This document shows positions 1-10,685 of a stretch of DNA of 64,000 nt, piece after piece (position 1 is the first letter of the stretch; the number at the start of each line of letters is the position of its first letter). The DNA is taken from assembly GCF_036090055.1 (NCBI RefSeq), contig NZ_CP107970.1, positions 1,490,501-1,554,500 of the forward strand. Direction: 5' to 3'. Origin of the DNA: Nocardioides sp. NBC_00368. Its GTDB lineage: Bacteria > Actinomycetota > Actinomycetes > Propionibacteriales > Nocardioidaceae. The notes under the pieces were generated by a model. It did not search any database, was not told the DNA's origin, and worked only from the letters and a program-made list of their open reading frames with translations. The translations under genes were made by a program, and so were the position numbers.

Positions 1-238
1 CCCAGGCGCCCTTTCCGCTCTCGGCGGCGCCCTTCTTCACGTAGGCGATGAACTCGTCGGTCACCGTGGCCAGCGAGACCTCGGTGATGTCGAGCTTGTG
101 CTTGGCGATCAGGCTGAGCAGCAGGTCGAAGGGTCCCTCGAAGTTGCCGAGGTGCACCTCGAATCCGCCGGCACCACCCGACTCCTGCTCCTCGGCCCCG
201 TCCGGGGCTTGTGTCATCTGAGTGACCGTCACCGTCAC
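1..238 (-). CDS. scpA: Segregation and condensation protein A, N-terminal part (cut by window edge)
   Basis: This is the first 79 codons of the kleisin subunit of the SMC-ScpA-ScpB chromosome condensation complex; the gene runs off the left edge. The reading FEVHLGNFEGPFDLLLSLI followed by an acidic/Lys-rich stretch (IAKHKLDITEVSLATVTDE) is the typical ScpA N-terminus that contacts the SMC neck. The GTG at 238 overlaps the TGA of the upstream ribbon-helix-helix gene in a GTGA arrangement, so translational coupling is likely; an in-frame ATG at 217 is the alternative start. Its position behind parA is the usual actinobacterial order. Confidence 0.93.
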   Translation of the reverse strand, partial: MTVTVTQMTQAPDGAEEQESGGAGGFEVHLGNFEGPFDLLLSLIAKHKLDITEVSLATVTDEFIAYVKKGAAESGKGAW

Positions 239-600
239 TCGGCGAGCCGGTGCACGAGGGCGCTGTCTTCCCCGTACTCCTCCAGGTCGGCCAGCACGAT
301 CGCGAGCGCCTCGCGCACCAGCCGGCCGCGGTCGACCGCGATGCTGTGCTTGGCGCGCAGGCTGAGCCGGGCGTGCTCGAGGTCGAGCAGCTCCTCGGAG
401 GTGATGTAGACGGTCATCTTCTCGTCATGCCGTACGCGGCCGCTGGACCGCTTCTTCGCAGCCGGCGCCTCCGCGTCGGGCTCGGGCACGGCGTGGACCG
501 GACGGGCCTTCGCCTCGGCGGCGGCCGCCGGGGCGGCACCGTCGGACGTACGCCGGAAGAGGTCGTCAGCGGCGGGAACCCTCACTCGCCTCGTTGCCAT
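235..600 (-). CDS. Small ribbon-helix-helix-like protein between parA and scpA
   Basis: A 121-residue protein. Residues 1-60 are Ala/Pro/Arg-rich and look disordered. Residues about 61-110 start with a short beta-strand-like segment (KMTVYITSEELLDLEHARL) followed by two amphipathic helices, the layout of a ribbon-helix-helix DNA-binding domain. The ATG at 600 lies 19 nt inside the 3' end of parA, and its stop overlaps the scpA GTG, so the three genes are probably one translationally coupled unit. Such small DNA-binding partners often accompany ParA-type ATPases. Function is inferred from fold and position; I cannot assign a family name. Confidence 0.75.
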   Translation of the reverse strand: MATRRVRVPAADDLFRRTSDGAAPAAAAEAKARPVHAVPEPDAEAPAAKKRSSGRVRHDEKMTVYITSEELLDLEHARLSLRAKHSIAVDRGRLVREALAIVLADLEEYGEDSALVHRLAE

Positions 601-1571
601 CGGGCCAGCACCTCCTTGGCGAGCATCCGGTAGGAGTCGGCACCGGTGGAGCTGGAGGCGTACTCGGTGATGGGCTCGCCGACCACCGTGGAGTCGGCGA
701 ACTTCACCGTGCGCCGGATGACGCTGTGGAAGACGCGGTCGCCCCATCCGTTGACCAGGGTCTCCATGACCTCGCGGCTGTGCATGGTGCGGCTGTCGTA
801 CATCGTGCCCAGTATTCCGTCGATCTTCAGACGCGGGTTGAGCCGCTCCTGAACCTTGTCGATGGTGTCCTTGAGCAGGGCGACACCGCGCAGCGCGAAG
901 TATTCGCACTCCAGCGGGACGACGACCGAGTCGGAGGCGGTCAGCGCGTTGACGGTCAGCAGGCCGAGGCTCGGCTGGCAGTCGATCAGGATCACGTCGT
1001 AGTCGGCGACGGCCGGGGCCAGGGCGCGGGCCAGGGTCTGCTCGCGGGCGACCTCCTGGACGAGCTGCACCTCGGCGGCGGAGAGGTCGATGTTGGCCGG
1101 GAGCAGGTCGACGCCGTCGATGCCGGAGGGCACGACCACGTCCTGGAGCGTGATGTCGCGCTCCATCAGCAGGTTGTAGACGGTCAGCTCGATCTCGTTG
1201 GGCTGGAGCCCGAGACCGACCGAGAGCGACCCCTGCGGGTCGAAGTCGACGAGGAGGACCTTGCGGCCGTGCTCGGCCAGCGCGGCACCCAGGTTGATCG
1301 TGGTCGTGGTCTTGCCGACGCCGCCCTTCTGGTTGACCATCGCCACGGTGCGGGCGGGGCCGCCGGTGGCGGGACCGGGCTCGGGGAGGTTGGGCCAGGG
1401 CCGACCGGTCGGACCCATCTTGTTCTTGCCCGGGGAGTCGAAGGAACCCGCGTCGGGCTCAGGGGCGTTGGCGCGCAGTCTGGCCGAGGGCGGATAGGCC
1501 GGCGGCGCCGGCGTCTGCGGAGGCATCTGCGGCGCGGTCGCGCCACCTGCTCCGAAATAGCTGTCTTCCAT
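582..1571 (-). CDS. ParA/Soj-family ATPase
   Basis: A 329-residue Walker-type partition ATPase. An about 75-residue Pro/Ala/Gly-rich N-terminus precedes the deviant Walker A KGGVGKTTTTINLGAAL; Walker A' (VLLVDFDPQGSLSVGLG) and Walker B (YDVILIDCQPSLGLL) follow. It resembles the second ParA-like protein found upstream of scpAB in actinobacteria (Rv1708 type), not the origin-proximal ParA. Probable role: positioning of chromosome or condensin together with the small ribbon-helix-helix product. A GGAGG lies just before the ATG and a promoter candidate at 1667-1696. Confidence 0.93.
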   Translation of the reverse strand: MEDSYFGAGGATAPQMPPQTPAPPAYPPSARLRANAPEPDAGSFDSPGKNKMGPTGRPWPNLPEPGPATGGPARTVAMVNQKGGVGKTTTTINLGAALAEHGRKVLLVDFDPQGSLSVGLGLQPNEIELTVYNLLMERDITLQDVVVPSGIDGVDLLPANIDLSAAEVQLVQEVAREQTLARALAPAVADYDVILIDCQPSLGLLTVNALTASDSVVVPLECEYFALRGVALLKDTIDKVQERLNPRLKIDGILGTMYDSRTMHSREVMETLVNGWGDRVFHSVIRRTVKFADSTVVGEPITEYASSSTGADSYRMLAKEVLARWQRGE

Positions 1572-1666
1572 TCCTCCACCCCCGGTTCAGTTGCCGCGGC
1601 CCTGGGATGATCACGGCGTGCGGGTCTATATGTCGACACGGCGACTCTAAGACCCAGATCTGCGCG

Positions 1667-1696
1667 ACTCTAGGAGCCGCGCCGGGCGTGTCACAA
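1667..1696 (-). promoter_or_regulatory. Candidate parA promoter
   Basis: On the minus strand TTGTGA (1696-1691) is followed after 18 bp by TAGAGT (1672-1667), about 100 nt before the parA ATG. TAGAGTCGC is repeated 23 bp downstream (1649-1641), which could be a second -10 or a binding site. The rest of 1572-1829 shows no gene. Confidence 0.45.
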
Positions 1697-1829
1697 GGCA
1701 AATCCTGGTGATTCTGCTACGCGATCCGAATCTGTTGATGACCTGTGCACTTGGCGCCCCGCCGGCCCCACAGGGAGGGCCTTCGATGTGGAGAAACCTG
1801 TGGATGGATCTCCGCCCGATCGGCTGCGG

Positions 1830-1976
1830 TCAGTGCGACTTGCGGCGCTTCTGGAACTGGTCGTAGGCCTTGGTCGCAGCGTCCTTGATCTTCTTCTGGT
1901 TCTCGGGCTTGCGAGCCTCGTTGGCGATCTTGGCGATGGCCGCGACGACGACGGGGTTCTTCAGTAGCTTGCGCAC
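1830..1976 (-). CDS. Short basic protein of 48 residues, unidentified
   Basis: A 48-codon ORF starting at GTG 1976, with an in-frame TAG three codons upstream fixing the start region. It reads VRKLLKNPVVVAAIAKIANE then a Lys/Arg-rich C-terminal half ending KRRKSH. One amphipathic helix is likely. It lies 30 nt downstream of the helicase stop on the same strand and could be co-transcribed with it. Coding potential is supported by the low-frequency Asn/Lys/Ile codons, all ending in G or C. I do not recognise the family; a spurious ORF cannot be excluded. Confidence 0.6.
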   Translation of the reverse strand: MRKLLKNPVVVAAIAKIANEARKPENQKKIKDAATKAYDQFQKRRKSH

Positions 1977-2006
1977 GATGCCACGCTAGCGGACGCCGGC
2001 AACCCG

Positions 2007-4613
2007 TCACAGTCGGCGCATCGCCACCGTCGCCAGGACCAGCTCGCCGGCCTCGTCGCTCGCGTCCAGATCGGCCACCGCCTCGATCACCCAGTCGTGG
2101 TCGCCGGCCGGGTCGTCGATGGTCTGGGTGATCCGCCAGACCCGGGTGTCGTCGTACGTCTCGTCGCTCTCGTCCACCCCAGCCGGGGCGCCGCGCTCGG
2201 CGGTCCAGGTGAGCAGCTTGGGCGATCGCGAGTCGGCGGAGATGCCGACGTCGTCGTGCTCGGAGAAGTACGCCTCCAGGGCGTCGTCCCAGCGGGACCT
2301 CGTCATCACCACGTCGCGCGCGGGCTCGAAGCGGTCGGCGGCCGCACGCTCGAGCCGCATCAGGCCGTCGAGGTCGTCGCGCGAGACCGCGTCGACACGG
2401 GCCCACATCGCGTTGCGGACCATGATCTCGAAGGCTCGTTGCTGCTGAGAGAGGGACCGCGGCGGTGGTGGCGCCTCGTGGTGGGCCACCGCCGACGGGA
2501 TGTGCTCGGGATCGGAGAGCGCCTCCCACTCGTCGAGGAGGCTCGAGTCGGTCTGCCGGATCGTCTCCCCCAGCCACTCGACCAGGTCCTCCACCTCGGG
2601 GCTCTTGTAGGTCTCGGGGACCGTGTGCCGGAAGGTGCGGTAGGCGTCGGTCAGGTAGCGCAGCACCAGGCCTTCGGAGCGGGCGAGCTGGTAGCGGCGT
2701 ACGACGTCGGTGAAGGTCATCCCCTGCTCGTACATCTCGCGCAGGATCGACTTCGGGTCGAGGGCGTCCTCGGGCAGCCACGGGTGGGTGCCGCGATAGA
2801 CCTCGAAGAGCGCCTCGAGCCGCTCGGCCATCGGCTTGGGCCAGGTGATCTCCTCGATGAGCGCCATCCGCTCGTCGTACTCGACGCCGTCGGCCTTCAT
2901 GTTCTCGATCGCCTTGCCGCGGGCCTCGTGCTGCTGGGCGAAGAGGATCTGGCGCGGTGGCTCGAGGACCGACTCGATCACCGAGACGATCTCGAGCGTG
3001 TGCTCCGGCGACTCGGGGTCGAGCGTGTCGAGCGCGGCGAGGGCGAAGTGGGCCAGCGGCTGGTTGAGCGCGAAGTCGGCCGGCAGCGCCTCGGTGAGGA
3101 CGTAGCGGCGCCCGTACGTATCGGGCGTCGCCAGGCGGGTGAGGACACCGCTGTGCACCAGCGAGCGGGTCAGCCGCAGGGCCCGGCGGGCCAGCTTGAG
3201 CTGAGTGCGGCGGTCCTCGTGGTTGTCCATGGTGATCCGGCGCATCACCGCGAACGCGTCCTCGTCGCGCGCGACGACGTTGAGGATCATCGAGTTGTCG
3301 ACCTTCATCCGGCTCTGCAGCGGCTCAGGGGCGCCGTCGACGAGCTTGGTGAAGGTGGCCTCGGTCCACACGACGGTGCCCTCGGGCGGCTTCTTGAGCT
3401 GGGCCTTGGAGTTCTTCTTGCCGGCTTTGCGGCGCTCCTCGGACTTCGCCTTGGCCTTCTCGTTCTCGATGATGTGCTCGGGCGCCTGGACGACGACGTA
3501 GCCCTGGGTGTCGAAGCCGGCCCGGCCGGCCCTTCCTGCGATCTGGAGGAACTCCCGGGTCCGCAGGATGCGCTGGCGGCGGCCGTCGAACTTGGCCAGC
3601 CCGGTGAACAGCACGGTGCGGATCGGGACGTTGATGCCGACCCCGAGGGTGTCGGTGCCGGCGATGACCTTGAGCAGCCCTGCCTGGGCGAGCTGCTCGA
3701 CGAGCCTTCGGTATCTGGGGAGCATGCCGGCGTGGTGGACGCCGATGCCCTTGCGCAGCAGCTTGGCCAGGGTCTTGCCGAAGCCGGCGGCGAACCGGAC
3801 CGGCTCGAGCCGCTTCGCGATCTGGTCCTTCTCCTCGCCTGAGAGCTTCAGCCAGCCGGCGTTGAGCAGCGAGGTGCCGTGGGTGACGGCGTCCTTCTGG
3901 GTGAAGTGGACGACGTAGACGGGCGCCTGTCCGGTGGTGACGAGCTCCTCGAGGGTCTCCGAGAGCGGAGTCAGGCGCCAGTCGAAGGTGAGCGGAACGG
4001 GTCGTTCCGCCTGGTCGACCAGGACGGTGTCGCGACCGTTTCGCCTGGTCAGATCCTTGGCCAGGGCACTGGTGTCGCCGAGGGTCGCGCTCAGCAGCAG
4101 AAACTGGGCCTGCGGGAGCTCGAGCAGCGGCACCTGCCAGGCCCAGCCGCGGTCGGGCTCGCCGTAGTAGTGGAACTCGTCCATGATCACGAGCCCGACG
4201 TCGGCATGCTTGCCTTCTCGCAGCGCAAGGTTGGCGAGCACCTCGGCGGTGCAGCAGATGATCGGGGCGTCGGCGTTGACCGACGCGTCACCGGTGAGCA
4301 TGCCGACGTTCTCGGCGCCGAAGGTCTCGACCAGGTCGAAGAACTTCTCGCTCACCAGGGCCTTGATCGGTGCGGTGTAGAAGGAGACCTTGTCCTCGGC
4401 CAGCGCGGCTGCGTGCGCGCCCGCGGCGACCAGCGACTTCCCCGAGCCCGTCGGCGTCGCCAGGATGACGTTGTCCCCGGCCAGGAGGGACAGGATCGCC
4501 TCGTCCTGGTGGGGGTAGAGGCTGCGGCCACTCCCCTCGGCCCACGCCACGACCGCCTCGTAGACGTCGTCGGGGCTCGCTCCGACCTTGGGGATCCAGC
4601 TGGTGTCGGTCAC
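2007..4613 (-). CDS. Ski2/Mtr4-like superfamily 2 RNA helicase with DUF3516-type C-terminus
   Basis: An 868-residue DExH helicase. Motif I is ATPTGSGKS (about residues 53-61), motif II is DEFH in VIMDEFHYYGEPD, motif III is SAT, and motif VI is QIAGRAGRAGFD; a Lys/Glu-rich insert follows the helicase core. The long C-terminal part matches my memory of the actinobacterial DUF3516 helicases, likely used in RNA turnover or remodelling. The start is GTG 4613, which overlaps the xerD stop as GTGA, so the two genes are coupled. Confidence 0.88.
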   Translation of the reverse strand: MTDTSWIPKVGASPDDVYEAVVAWAEGSGRSLYPHQDEAILSLLAGDNVILATPTGSGKSLVAAGAHAAALAEDKVSFYTAPIKALVSEKFFDLVETFGAENVGMLTGDASVNADAPIICCTAEVLANLALREGKHADVGLVIMDEFHYYGEPDRGWAWQVPLLELPQAQFLLLSATLGDTSALAKDLTRRNGRDTVLVDQAERPVPLTFDWRLTPLSETLEELVTTGQAPVYVVHFTQKDAVTHGTSLLNAGWLKLSGEEKDQIAKRLEPVRFAAGFGKTLAKLLRKGIGVHHAGMLPRYRRLVEQLAQAGLLKVIAGTDTLGVGINVPIRTVLFTGLAKFDGRRQRILRTREFLQIAGRAGRAGFDTQGYVVVQAPEHIIENEKAKAKSEERRKAGKKNSKAQLKKPPEGTVVWTEATFTKLVDGAPEPLQSRMKVDNSMILNVVARDEDAFAVMRRITMDNHEDRRTQLKLARRALRLTRSLVHSGVLTRLATPDTYGRRYVLTEALPADFALNQPLAHFALAALDTLDPESPEHTLEIVSVIESVLEPPRQILFAQQHEARGKAIENMKADGVEYDERMALIEEITWPKPMAERLEALFEVYRGTHPWLPEDALDPKSILREMYEQGMTFTDVVRRYQLARSEGLVLRYLTDAYRTFRHTVPETYKSPEVEDLVEWLGETIRQTDSSLLDEWEALSDPEHIPSAVAHHEAPPPPRSLSQQQRAFEIMVRNAMWARVDAVSRDDLDGLMRLERAAADRFEPARDVVMTRSRWDDALEAYFSEHDDVGISADSRSPKLLTWTAERGAPAGVDESDETYDDTRVWRITQTIDDPAGDHDWVIEAVADLDASDEAGELVLATVAMRRL

Positions 4614-5554
4614 AGGGCCCTCGGGTGTGCGGTCGCGAAGACCTCTCGGAGATTGTCCACGGTGACAAGAGTGTAGATCTGCGTCGTGGTCACCGACGCA
4701 TGGCCCAGCAGCTCCTGCACGACACGTACGTCAGCACCCCCGTCCAGCAGGTGGGTGGCGAAGGAGTGGCGCAGGGTGTGCGGCGAGACGTCCTTGTCGA
4801 TCCCGGCGCGCTCGGCCGCCCGGGTCAGGACCGTCCAGGCCGACTGGCGCGAGAGCCGGCCACCACGCGCGTTGAGGAAGAGCGCACCGCCGGAGCGGGC
4901 GGAGGCGAGATCGGGGCGCGCTCGGGTCAGGTAGGCCTCGACCGCCTCGATGGCGTAGGAGCCGACCGGCACGATCCGCTCCTTGCCGCCCTTGCCCCGC
5001 AGCAGGACGACGTGGTCGACCCGGTCGAGGTCATCGACGTCGAGGCCGACGGCCTCGGAGATGCGGGCGCCGGTGCCGTAGAGCACCTCCAGGAGAGCCC
5101 GGTCGCGCAGCGCGAGCGGGGTGCCGGGAGCACCCGCCGCCTCCAGGATCGCCTCCACGTCGGACAGCGGGAGCGCCTTCGGCAGCCGCTTCTCTGCACG
5201 CGGCGGCTTCACGTGGCCCGCCGGGTTGGCCTCGACCAGCCCATCGGCGACGGCGAACTTGTGGAACCCGCGCACCGCCACGACGGTCCGCGCCGCCGAG
5301 GTCGCGCTCAGCGCCGGGTGCTCCTCGCTGCCTTCGCGCAGGTGTGCCAGGAACCCCGACACCGTCGCCTCCGAGACACCGGAGAGTGTTTCCACGTCGT
5401 GCTGCGCCAGGAACTCGGCGTACCTTCGCAGGTCGCGCCGGTAGGACGAGAGCGTGTTCGCCGCGAGGCCTCGCTCGACCGTGAGATGGTCGAGGTAGGT
5501 GCGCATCGCATGCTCCACTGCCGTGGAGGCCGAGGCGTTCGGGGCGGCAGTCAC
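4610..5554 (-). CDS. xerD: Tyrosine recombinase XerD
   Basis: A 314-residue site-specific recombinase that resolves chromosome dimers at dif with XerC. The N-terminal SAM-like core-binding domain (YLDHLTVERGLAANTLSSYR) is followed by the catalytic domain with all active-site residues visible: Arg in GTGARISEAVGL, Lys in GKGGKER, His-x-x-Arg in SPHTLRHSFATHLL, His in LLGHASV and the nucleophile Tyr in TTQIYTLV. GTG 5554 gives the usual XerD length; ATG at 5506 (MRTYLDHL) is a shorter alternative. It sits between a long palindromic intergenic region and the helicase. Confidence 0.93.
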   Translation of the reverse strand: MTAAPNASASTAVEHAMRTYLDHLTVERGLAANTLSSYRRDLRRYAEFLAQHDVETLSGVSEATVSGFLAHLREGSEEHPALSATSAARTVVAVRGFHKFAVADGLVEANPAGHVKPPRAEKRLPKALPLSDVEAILEAAGAPGTPLALRDRALLEVLYGTGARISEAVGLDVDDLDRVDHVVLLRGKGGKERIVPVGSYAIEAVEAYLTRARPDLASARSGGALFLNARGGRLSRQSAWTVLTRAAERAGIDKDVSPHTLRHSFATHLLDGGADVRVVQELLGHASVTTTQIYTLVTVDNLREVFATAHPRAL

Positions 5555-5591
5555 GGGTCCATCCAACCAGGGGTGGTGGATGCCGACGGGT

Positions 5592-5658
5592 AGGAATACC
5601 CGGTTAACCGGGTATTCCTGCACTTCTCGGGCATTGCACCACCCGAGAAGTGCAGGAA
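5592..5658. repeat. Two overlapping perfect inverted repeats between ald and xerD
   Basis: Positions 5592-5619 form a perfect 28-bp palindrome centred on GTTAAC. It shares its last bases with a second inverted repeat: arms TTCCTGCACTTCTCGGG (5615-5631) and the exact complement at 5642-5658, with a 10-nt loop. Because TTCCT belongs to both, the two hairpins exclude each other in RNA. No T-tract follows on either strand. It may terminate ald transcription, act as an operator, or be a repeated intergenic element. Confidence 0.8.
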
Positions 5659-5696
5659 ACACCTGAGCGCTGTGACTCCTGTGGCCCCTGAGGCGA

Positions 5697-6812
5697 TCAG
5701 CCGAGAACCGTCTCCAGCGCGACCGAGTCGATCCCGACGGCCTCGCCGACGGGAGCGTTGGTCAGCTGACCGGCGTGGGTGTTGAGGCCCTTGGCGAGCG
5801 CGGCGTCGTCACGCAGCGCCTGCTGCCAGCCCTTGTTGGCCACCGCGACGGCGTAGGGCATCGTCGCGTTGGTGAGGGCGTAGGTCGAGGTGTTGGGGAC
5901 CGCGCCGGGCATGTTGGCCACGCAGTAGAACGTCGAGTTGTGGACCTGGTAGGTCGGGTCGGCGTGGGTGGTGGCGTGGGAGTCCTCGAAGCAGCCGCCC
6001 TGGTCGATGGCGATGTCGACGAGCACCGAACCGGGCTTCATCCGCGAGACCAGGTCGTTGCTGACCAGCTTCGGCGCGGCCGCCCCGGGGATCAGCACGG
6101 CGCCGATGACGAGGTCGGCCTGGAGCACCTGCTCCTCGAGCACGAGCTTGTTGGAGGCCAGGCCGTGGACCTGGTTGGAGTAGCGCCAGAACGACATCCG
6201 CAGCTTCTCCAGGTCGGTGTCGAGCAGGGTGACGTCGGCACCCATCCCCAGCGCGATGTTGGCGGCGTTCTGCCCGGAGACACCGGCGCCGATGATGACG
6301 ACCTTGGCGTTGGCGACACCGCCGACACCGCCCATCAGCACGCCGCGGCCGCCCTGGGCCTTCATCAGGTTGTAGGCGCCGACCTGGGGCGCCAGGCAGC
6401 CGGCGACCTCGGACATCGGGTAGAGCAGCGGCAGCGCTCGGTTCGGCAGCTCGACGGTCTCGTACGCGATCGCGGTGACCTTCTTCGCCAGCAGCTCCTC
6501 GGTCAGCGGCTTGTCGGCGGCCAGGTGGAGGTAGGTGAACAGGGTCAGGCCCTCGCGCAGGCGGTGGTACTCCTCCGCGATCGGCTCCTTGACCTTCAGG
6601 ACCATGTCGGCGTTGCCCCAGGTCTCGTCGGCGTCGCCGAGGATCTTGGCGCCGACCGCGGCGTACTCGCCGTCGGGGATGGAGGAGCCGACGCCGGCGC
6701 CGGCCTCGACGAAGACCTCGTGGCCGTTGGCCACCAGCTCGTGGACGCCCGAGGGGGTGATCGCCACCCGGTACTCGTGGTTCTTGACTTCCTTGGGTAC
6801 GCCGATTCTCAT
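5697..6812 (-). CDS. ald: Alanine dehydrogenase
   Basis: A 371-residue NAD-dependent enzyme interconverting L-alanine and pyruvate plus ammonia. The N-terminus MRIGVPKEVKNHEYRVAITP and the nucleotide-binding loop VVIIGAGVSGQNAANIALGMG are diagnostic; the substrate-binding Arg15 and Lys of VLKVKEP are present, and the length equals the family norm. AGGACA precedes the ATG. The downstream palindromes at 5592-5658 probably end the transcript. Confidence 0.96.
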   Translation of the reverse strand: MRIGVPKEVKNHEYRVAITPSGVHELVANGHEVFVEAGAGVGSSIPDGEYAAVGAKILGDADETWGNADMVLKVKEPIAEEYHRLREGLTLFTYLHLAADKPLTEELLAKKVTAIAYETVELPNRALPLLYPMSEVAGCLAPQVGAYNLMKAQGGRGVLMGGVGGVANAKVVIIGAGVSGQNAANIALGMGADVTLLDTDLEKLRMSFWRYSNQVHGLASNKLVLEEQVLQADLVIGAVLIPGAAAPKLVSNDLVSRMKPGSVLVDIAIDQGGCFEDSHATTHADPTYQVHNSTFYCVANMPGAVPNTSTYALTNATMPYAVAVANKGWQQALRDDAALAKGLNTHAGQLTNAPVGEAVGIDSVALETVLG

Positions 6813-6957
6813 TGTCCTGCCTTCATCTCGTGGCCCTGAATGTGGTGGTCCGTGGGTTGTGGGTCAGCCGGATGTTCGCCGCCTGATGCGGCATGTCTAA
6901 CCCCGTGTGGCGCAAGTCACCAAAACCACGTCGTTCGGTCATCGACCAGGCGCCTGA

Positions 6958-7599
6958 TCAGACTCTGCCACGCGACTTGAGGGCGGCGTACGCAAGCACC
7001 GCCTGGACGACCGGCGCGTCGGTCGCCCGGCCGCCGAGAACGGCCTCCAGGAGCTCCTCGAAGGGCACCCAGTGGATGCTCATCTCGGCCTCCTCGTGCT
7101 CGAGCTCGAAGCCGTCGCGACCGGTCTCGGTCAGGCCGCGGGCGAGGAAGAAGTGGTGGATCTCCTCGGAGATCCCGGGCGAGCTGTAGGTCGAGAGCAG
7201 CGGCGTCCACTCGGCCGCCTCGTGGGCCACCTCCTCGCGCAGCTCGCGCACGGCGACGTCGAGCGGATCCTCCCCGGGATAGTCGATCAGGCCGGCCGGG
7301 AGCTCGACGAAGCGGCGCTTTGCGGGGTGGCGGTACTGGGTGATGACCAGGGCACGCTCGTCCTCGTCGAGCGCCAGCACGACCGCCGCCCCGGGGTGCT
7401 CCACGACGAGGCGCCGGAACGGCTCCTCGCCCTCGTGACCGGGCCGGTTGATCCGGTCCGCGCGCAGCGCGACCACCCAGCCGTCGCGGTGGAGGTCCTC
7501 GCTCGAGGCGACCGGCCAGCTCTCCGGTACGTCCCACTCCGTGAGGGGCCCCGGGTCCAGCGGCATGGCCGAGTCGGAAATTCGTGCGTCCGATGTCAT
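6958..7599 (-). CDS. NUDIX hydrolase, ADP-ribose pyrophosphatase-like
   Basis: A 213-residue NUDIX enzyme, probably cleaving ADP-ribose to AMP and ribose 5-phosphate. The region ELPAGLIDYPGEDPLDVAVR followed by ELREEV corresponds to the NUDIX box, with the REx2EE metal-binding core intact. Compared with Gx5E there is one extra residue (Tyr) after GLID, and the terminal Gly of EExG is Ala. The gene lies between pyrG and xerD on other actinobacterial chromosomes, which supports the assignment. Only 22 bp separate its ATG from the divergent pepN start; M12 is an alternative start. Confidence 0.88.
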   Translation of the reverse strand: MTSDARISDSAMPLDPGPLTEWDVPESWPVASSEDLHRDGWVVALRADRINRPGHEGEEPFRRLVVEHPGAAVVLALDEDERALVITQYRHPAKRRFVELPAGLIDYPGEDPLDVAVRELREEVAHEAAEWTPLLSTYSSPGISEEIHHFFLARGLTETGRDGFELEHEEAEMSIHWVPFEELLEAVLGGRATDAPVVQAVLAYAALKSRGRV

Positions 7600-7609
7600 G
7601 GCCCGAGGC

Positions 7610-7615
7610 TACCCT
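7610..7615 (+). promoter_or_regulatory. Candidate -10 element of leaderless pepN
   Basis: TACCCT is followed by 6 nt and then the pepN ATG at 7622, the spacing expected when transcription starts at the A of ATG. There is no room for a separate Shine-Dalgarno in the 22-bp divergent gap. Confidence 0.5.
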
Positions 7616-7621
7616 CGGCGC

Positions 7622-10060
<2,439 letters not shown>

Positions 10061-10144
10061 GATCGCTCCGGGTCGAGAAGGTATGGCCCGGGAAGCCGCC
10101 GGGTACCCCCAGTGTCGTACGCAATCGAGAGGAGACGCGAGGAC

Positions 10145-10618
10145 ATGAGCACCATCGAGAAGAGCGTCCAGGTCGGGGTTCCGATCAGCACCGCGTATGA
10201 CCAGTGGACCCAGTTCGAGTCGTTCCCCCAGTTCATGGAGGGTGTCGAGTCGGTCCGTCAGCTCGACGACAAGCACCTGCACTGGAAGGCCGAGATCGGC
10301 GGCGTCACCCGTGAGTGGGACGCCGAGATCGTCGACCAGGTTCCGGACGATCGGATCACCTGGCGTGCCATCGAGGGCGCCACGAACAAGGGCACCGTCT
10401 CGTTCACCGAGGACCCGATGAACAAGTCGACCAAGGTGACGCTGCACCTCGAGTACGAGCCCGAGGGCGCGGTCGAGAAGACCGGTGACGTCCTCAAGAT
10501 CGTCGACATGAGGGCGAAGGGCGACCTCGAGCGGTTCAAGGACTTCATCGAGCACCGCGGCACCGAGACCGGTGCCTGGCGCGGCGAGGTGAAGCCGACC
10601 GGCGAGGTACGCGAGTAG
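10145..10618 (+). CDS. SRPBCC (START-fold) family protein
   Basis: A 157-residue protein of the polyketide cyclase/dehydrase-like SRPBCC family. The N-terminus (MSTIEKSVQVGVPISTAYDQ), the WTQFESFPQFM segment and the following beta-rich region predict the helix-grip fold with a hydrophobic pocket. Ligand unknown. GAGGA precedes ATG 10145, with 84 nt after pepN, so it has either its own promoter or is read from pepN. A strong hairpin follows at 10631. Confidence 0.85.
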   Translation: MSTIEKSVQVGVPISTAYDQWTQFESFPQFMEGVESVRQLDDKHLHWKAEIGGVTREWDAEIVDQVPDDRITWRAIEGATNKGTVSFTEDPMNKSTKVTLHLEYEPEGAVEKTGDVLKIVDMRAKGDLERFKDFIEHRGTETGAWRGEVKPTGEVRE

Positions 10619-10630
10619 CGCACACAGACG

Positions 10631-10672
10631 CGAGCCCCCTGGGCCCGGCACCAGCCGGCCCCAGGGGGCTCG
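10631..10672. terminator. Bidirectional terminator hairpin between the SRPBCC gene and pyrG
   Basis: A 19-bp GC-rich stem with one mismatch: CGAGCCCCCTGGGCCCGGC (10631-10649), loop ACCA, complement at 10654-10672. It lies exactly between two convergent genes. There is no strong U-tract, as is common in actinobacteria. Confidence 0.8.
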
Positions 10673-10685
10673 TCACGTCAGCTGC

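Noticed and set aside
1740..1790. GGCCC/GGGCC hairpin downstream of the 48-residue ORF
   Set aside because: Five-base arms only; not called as a terminator.
1790..1812. DnaA-box-like CCTGTGGAT
   Set aside because: Single imperfect copy far from any origin genes; no cluster.
1717..2781. Long Arg/Gly/Pro-rich open frame overlapping the helicase 3' end
   Set aside because: Composition is that of an out-of-frame GC-rich shadow; only the 1830-1976 frame has normal codon and residue use.
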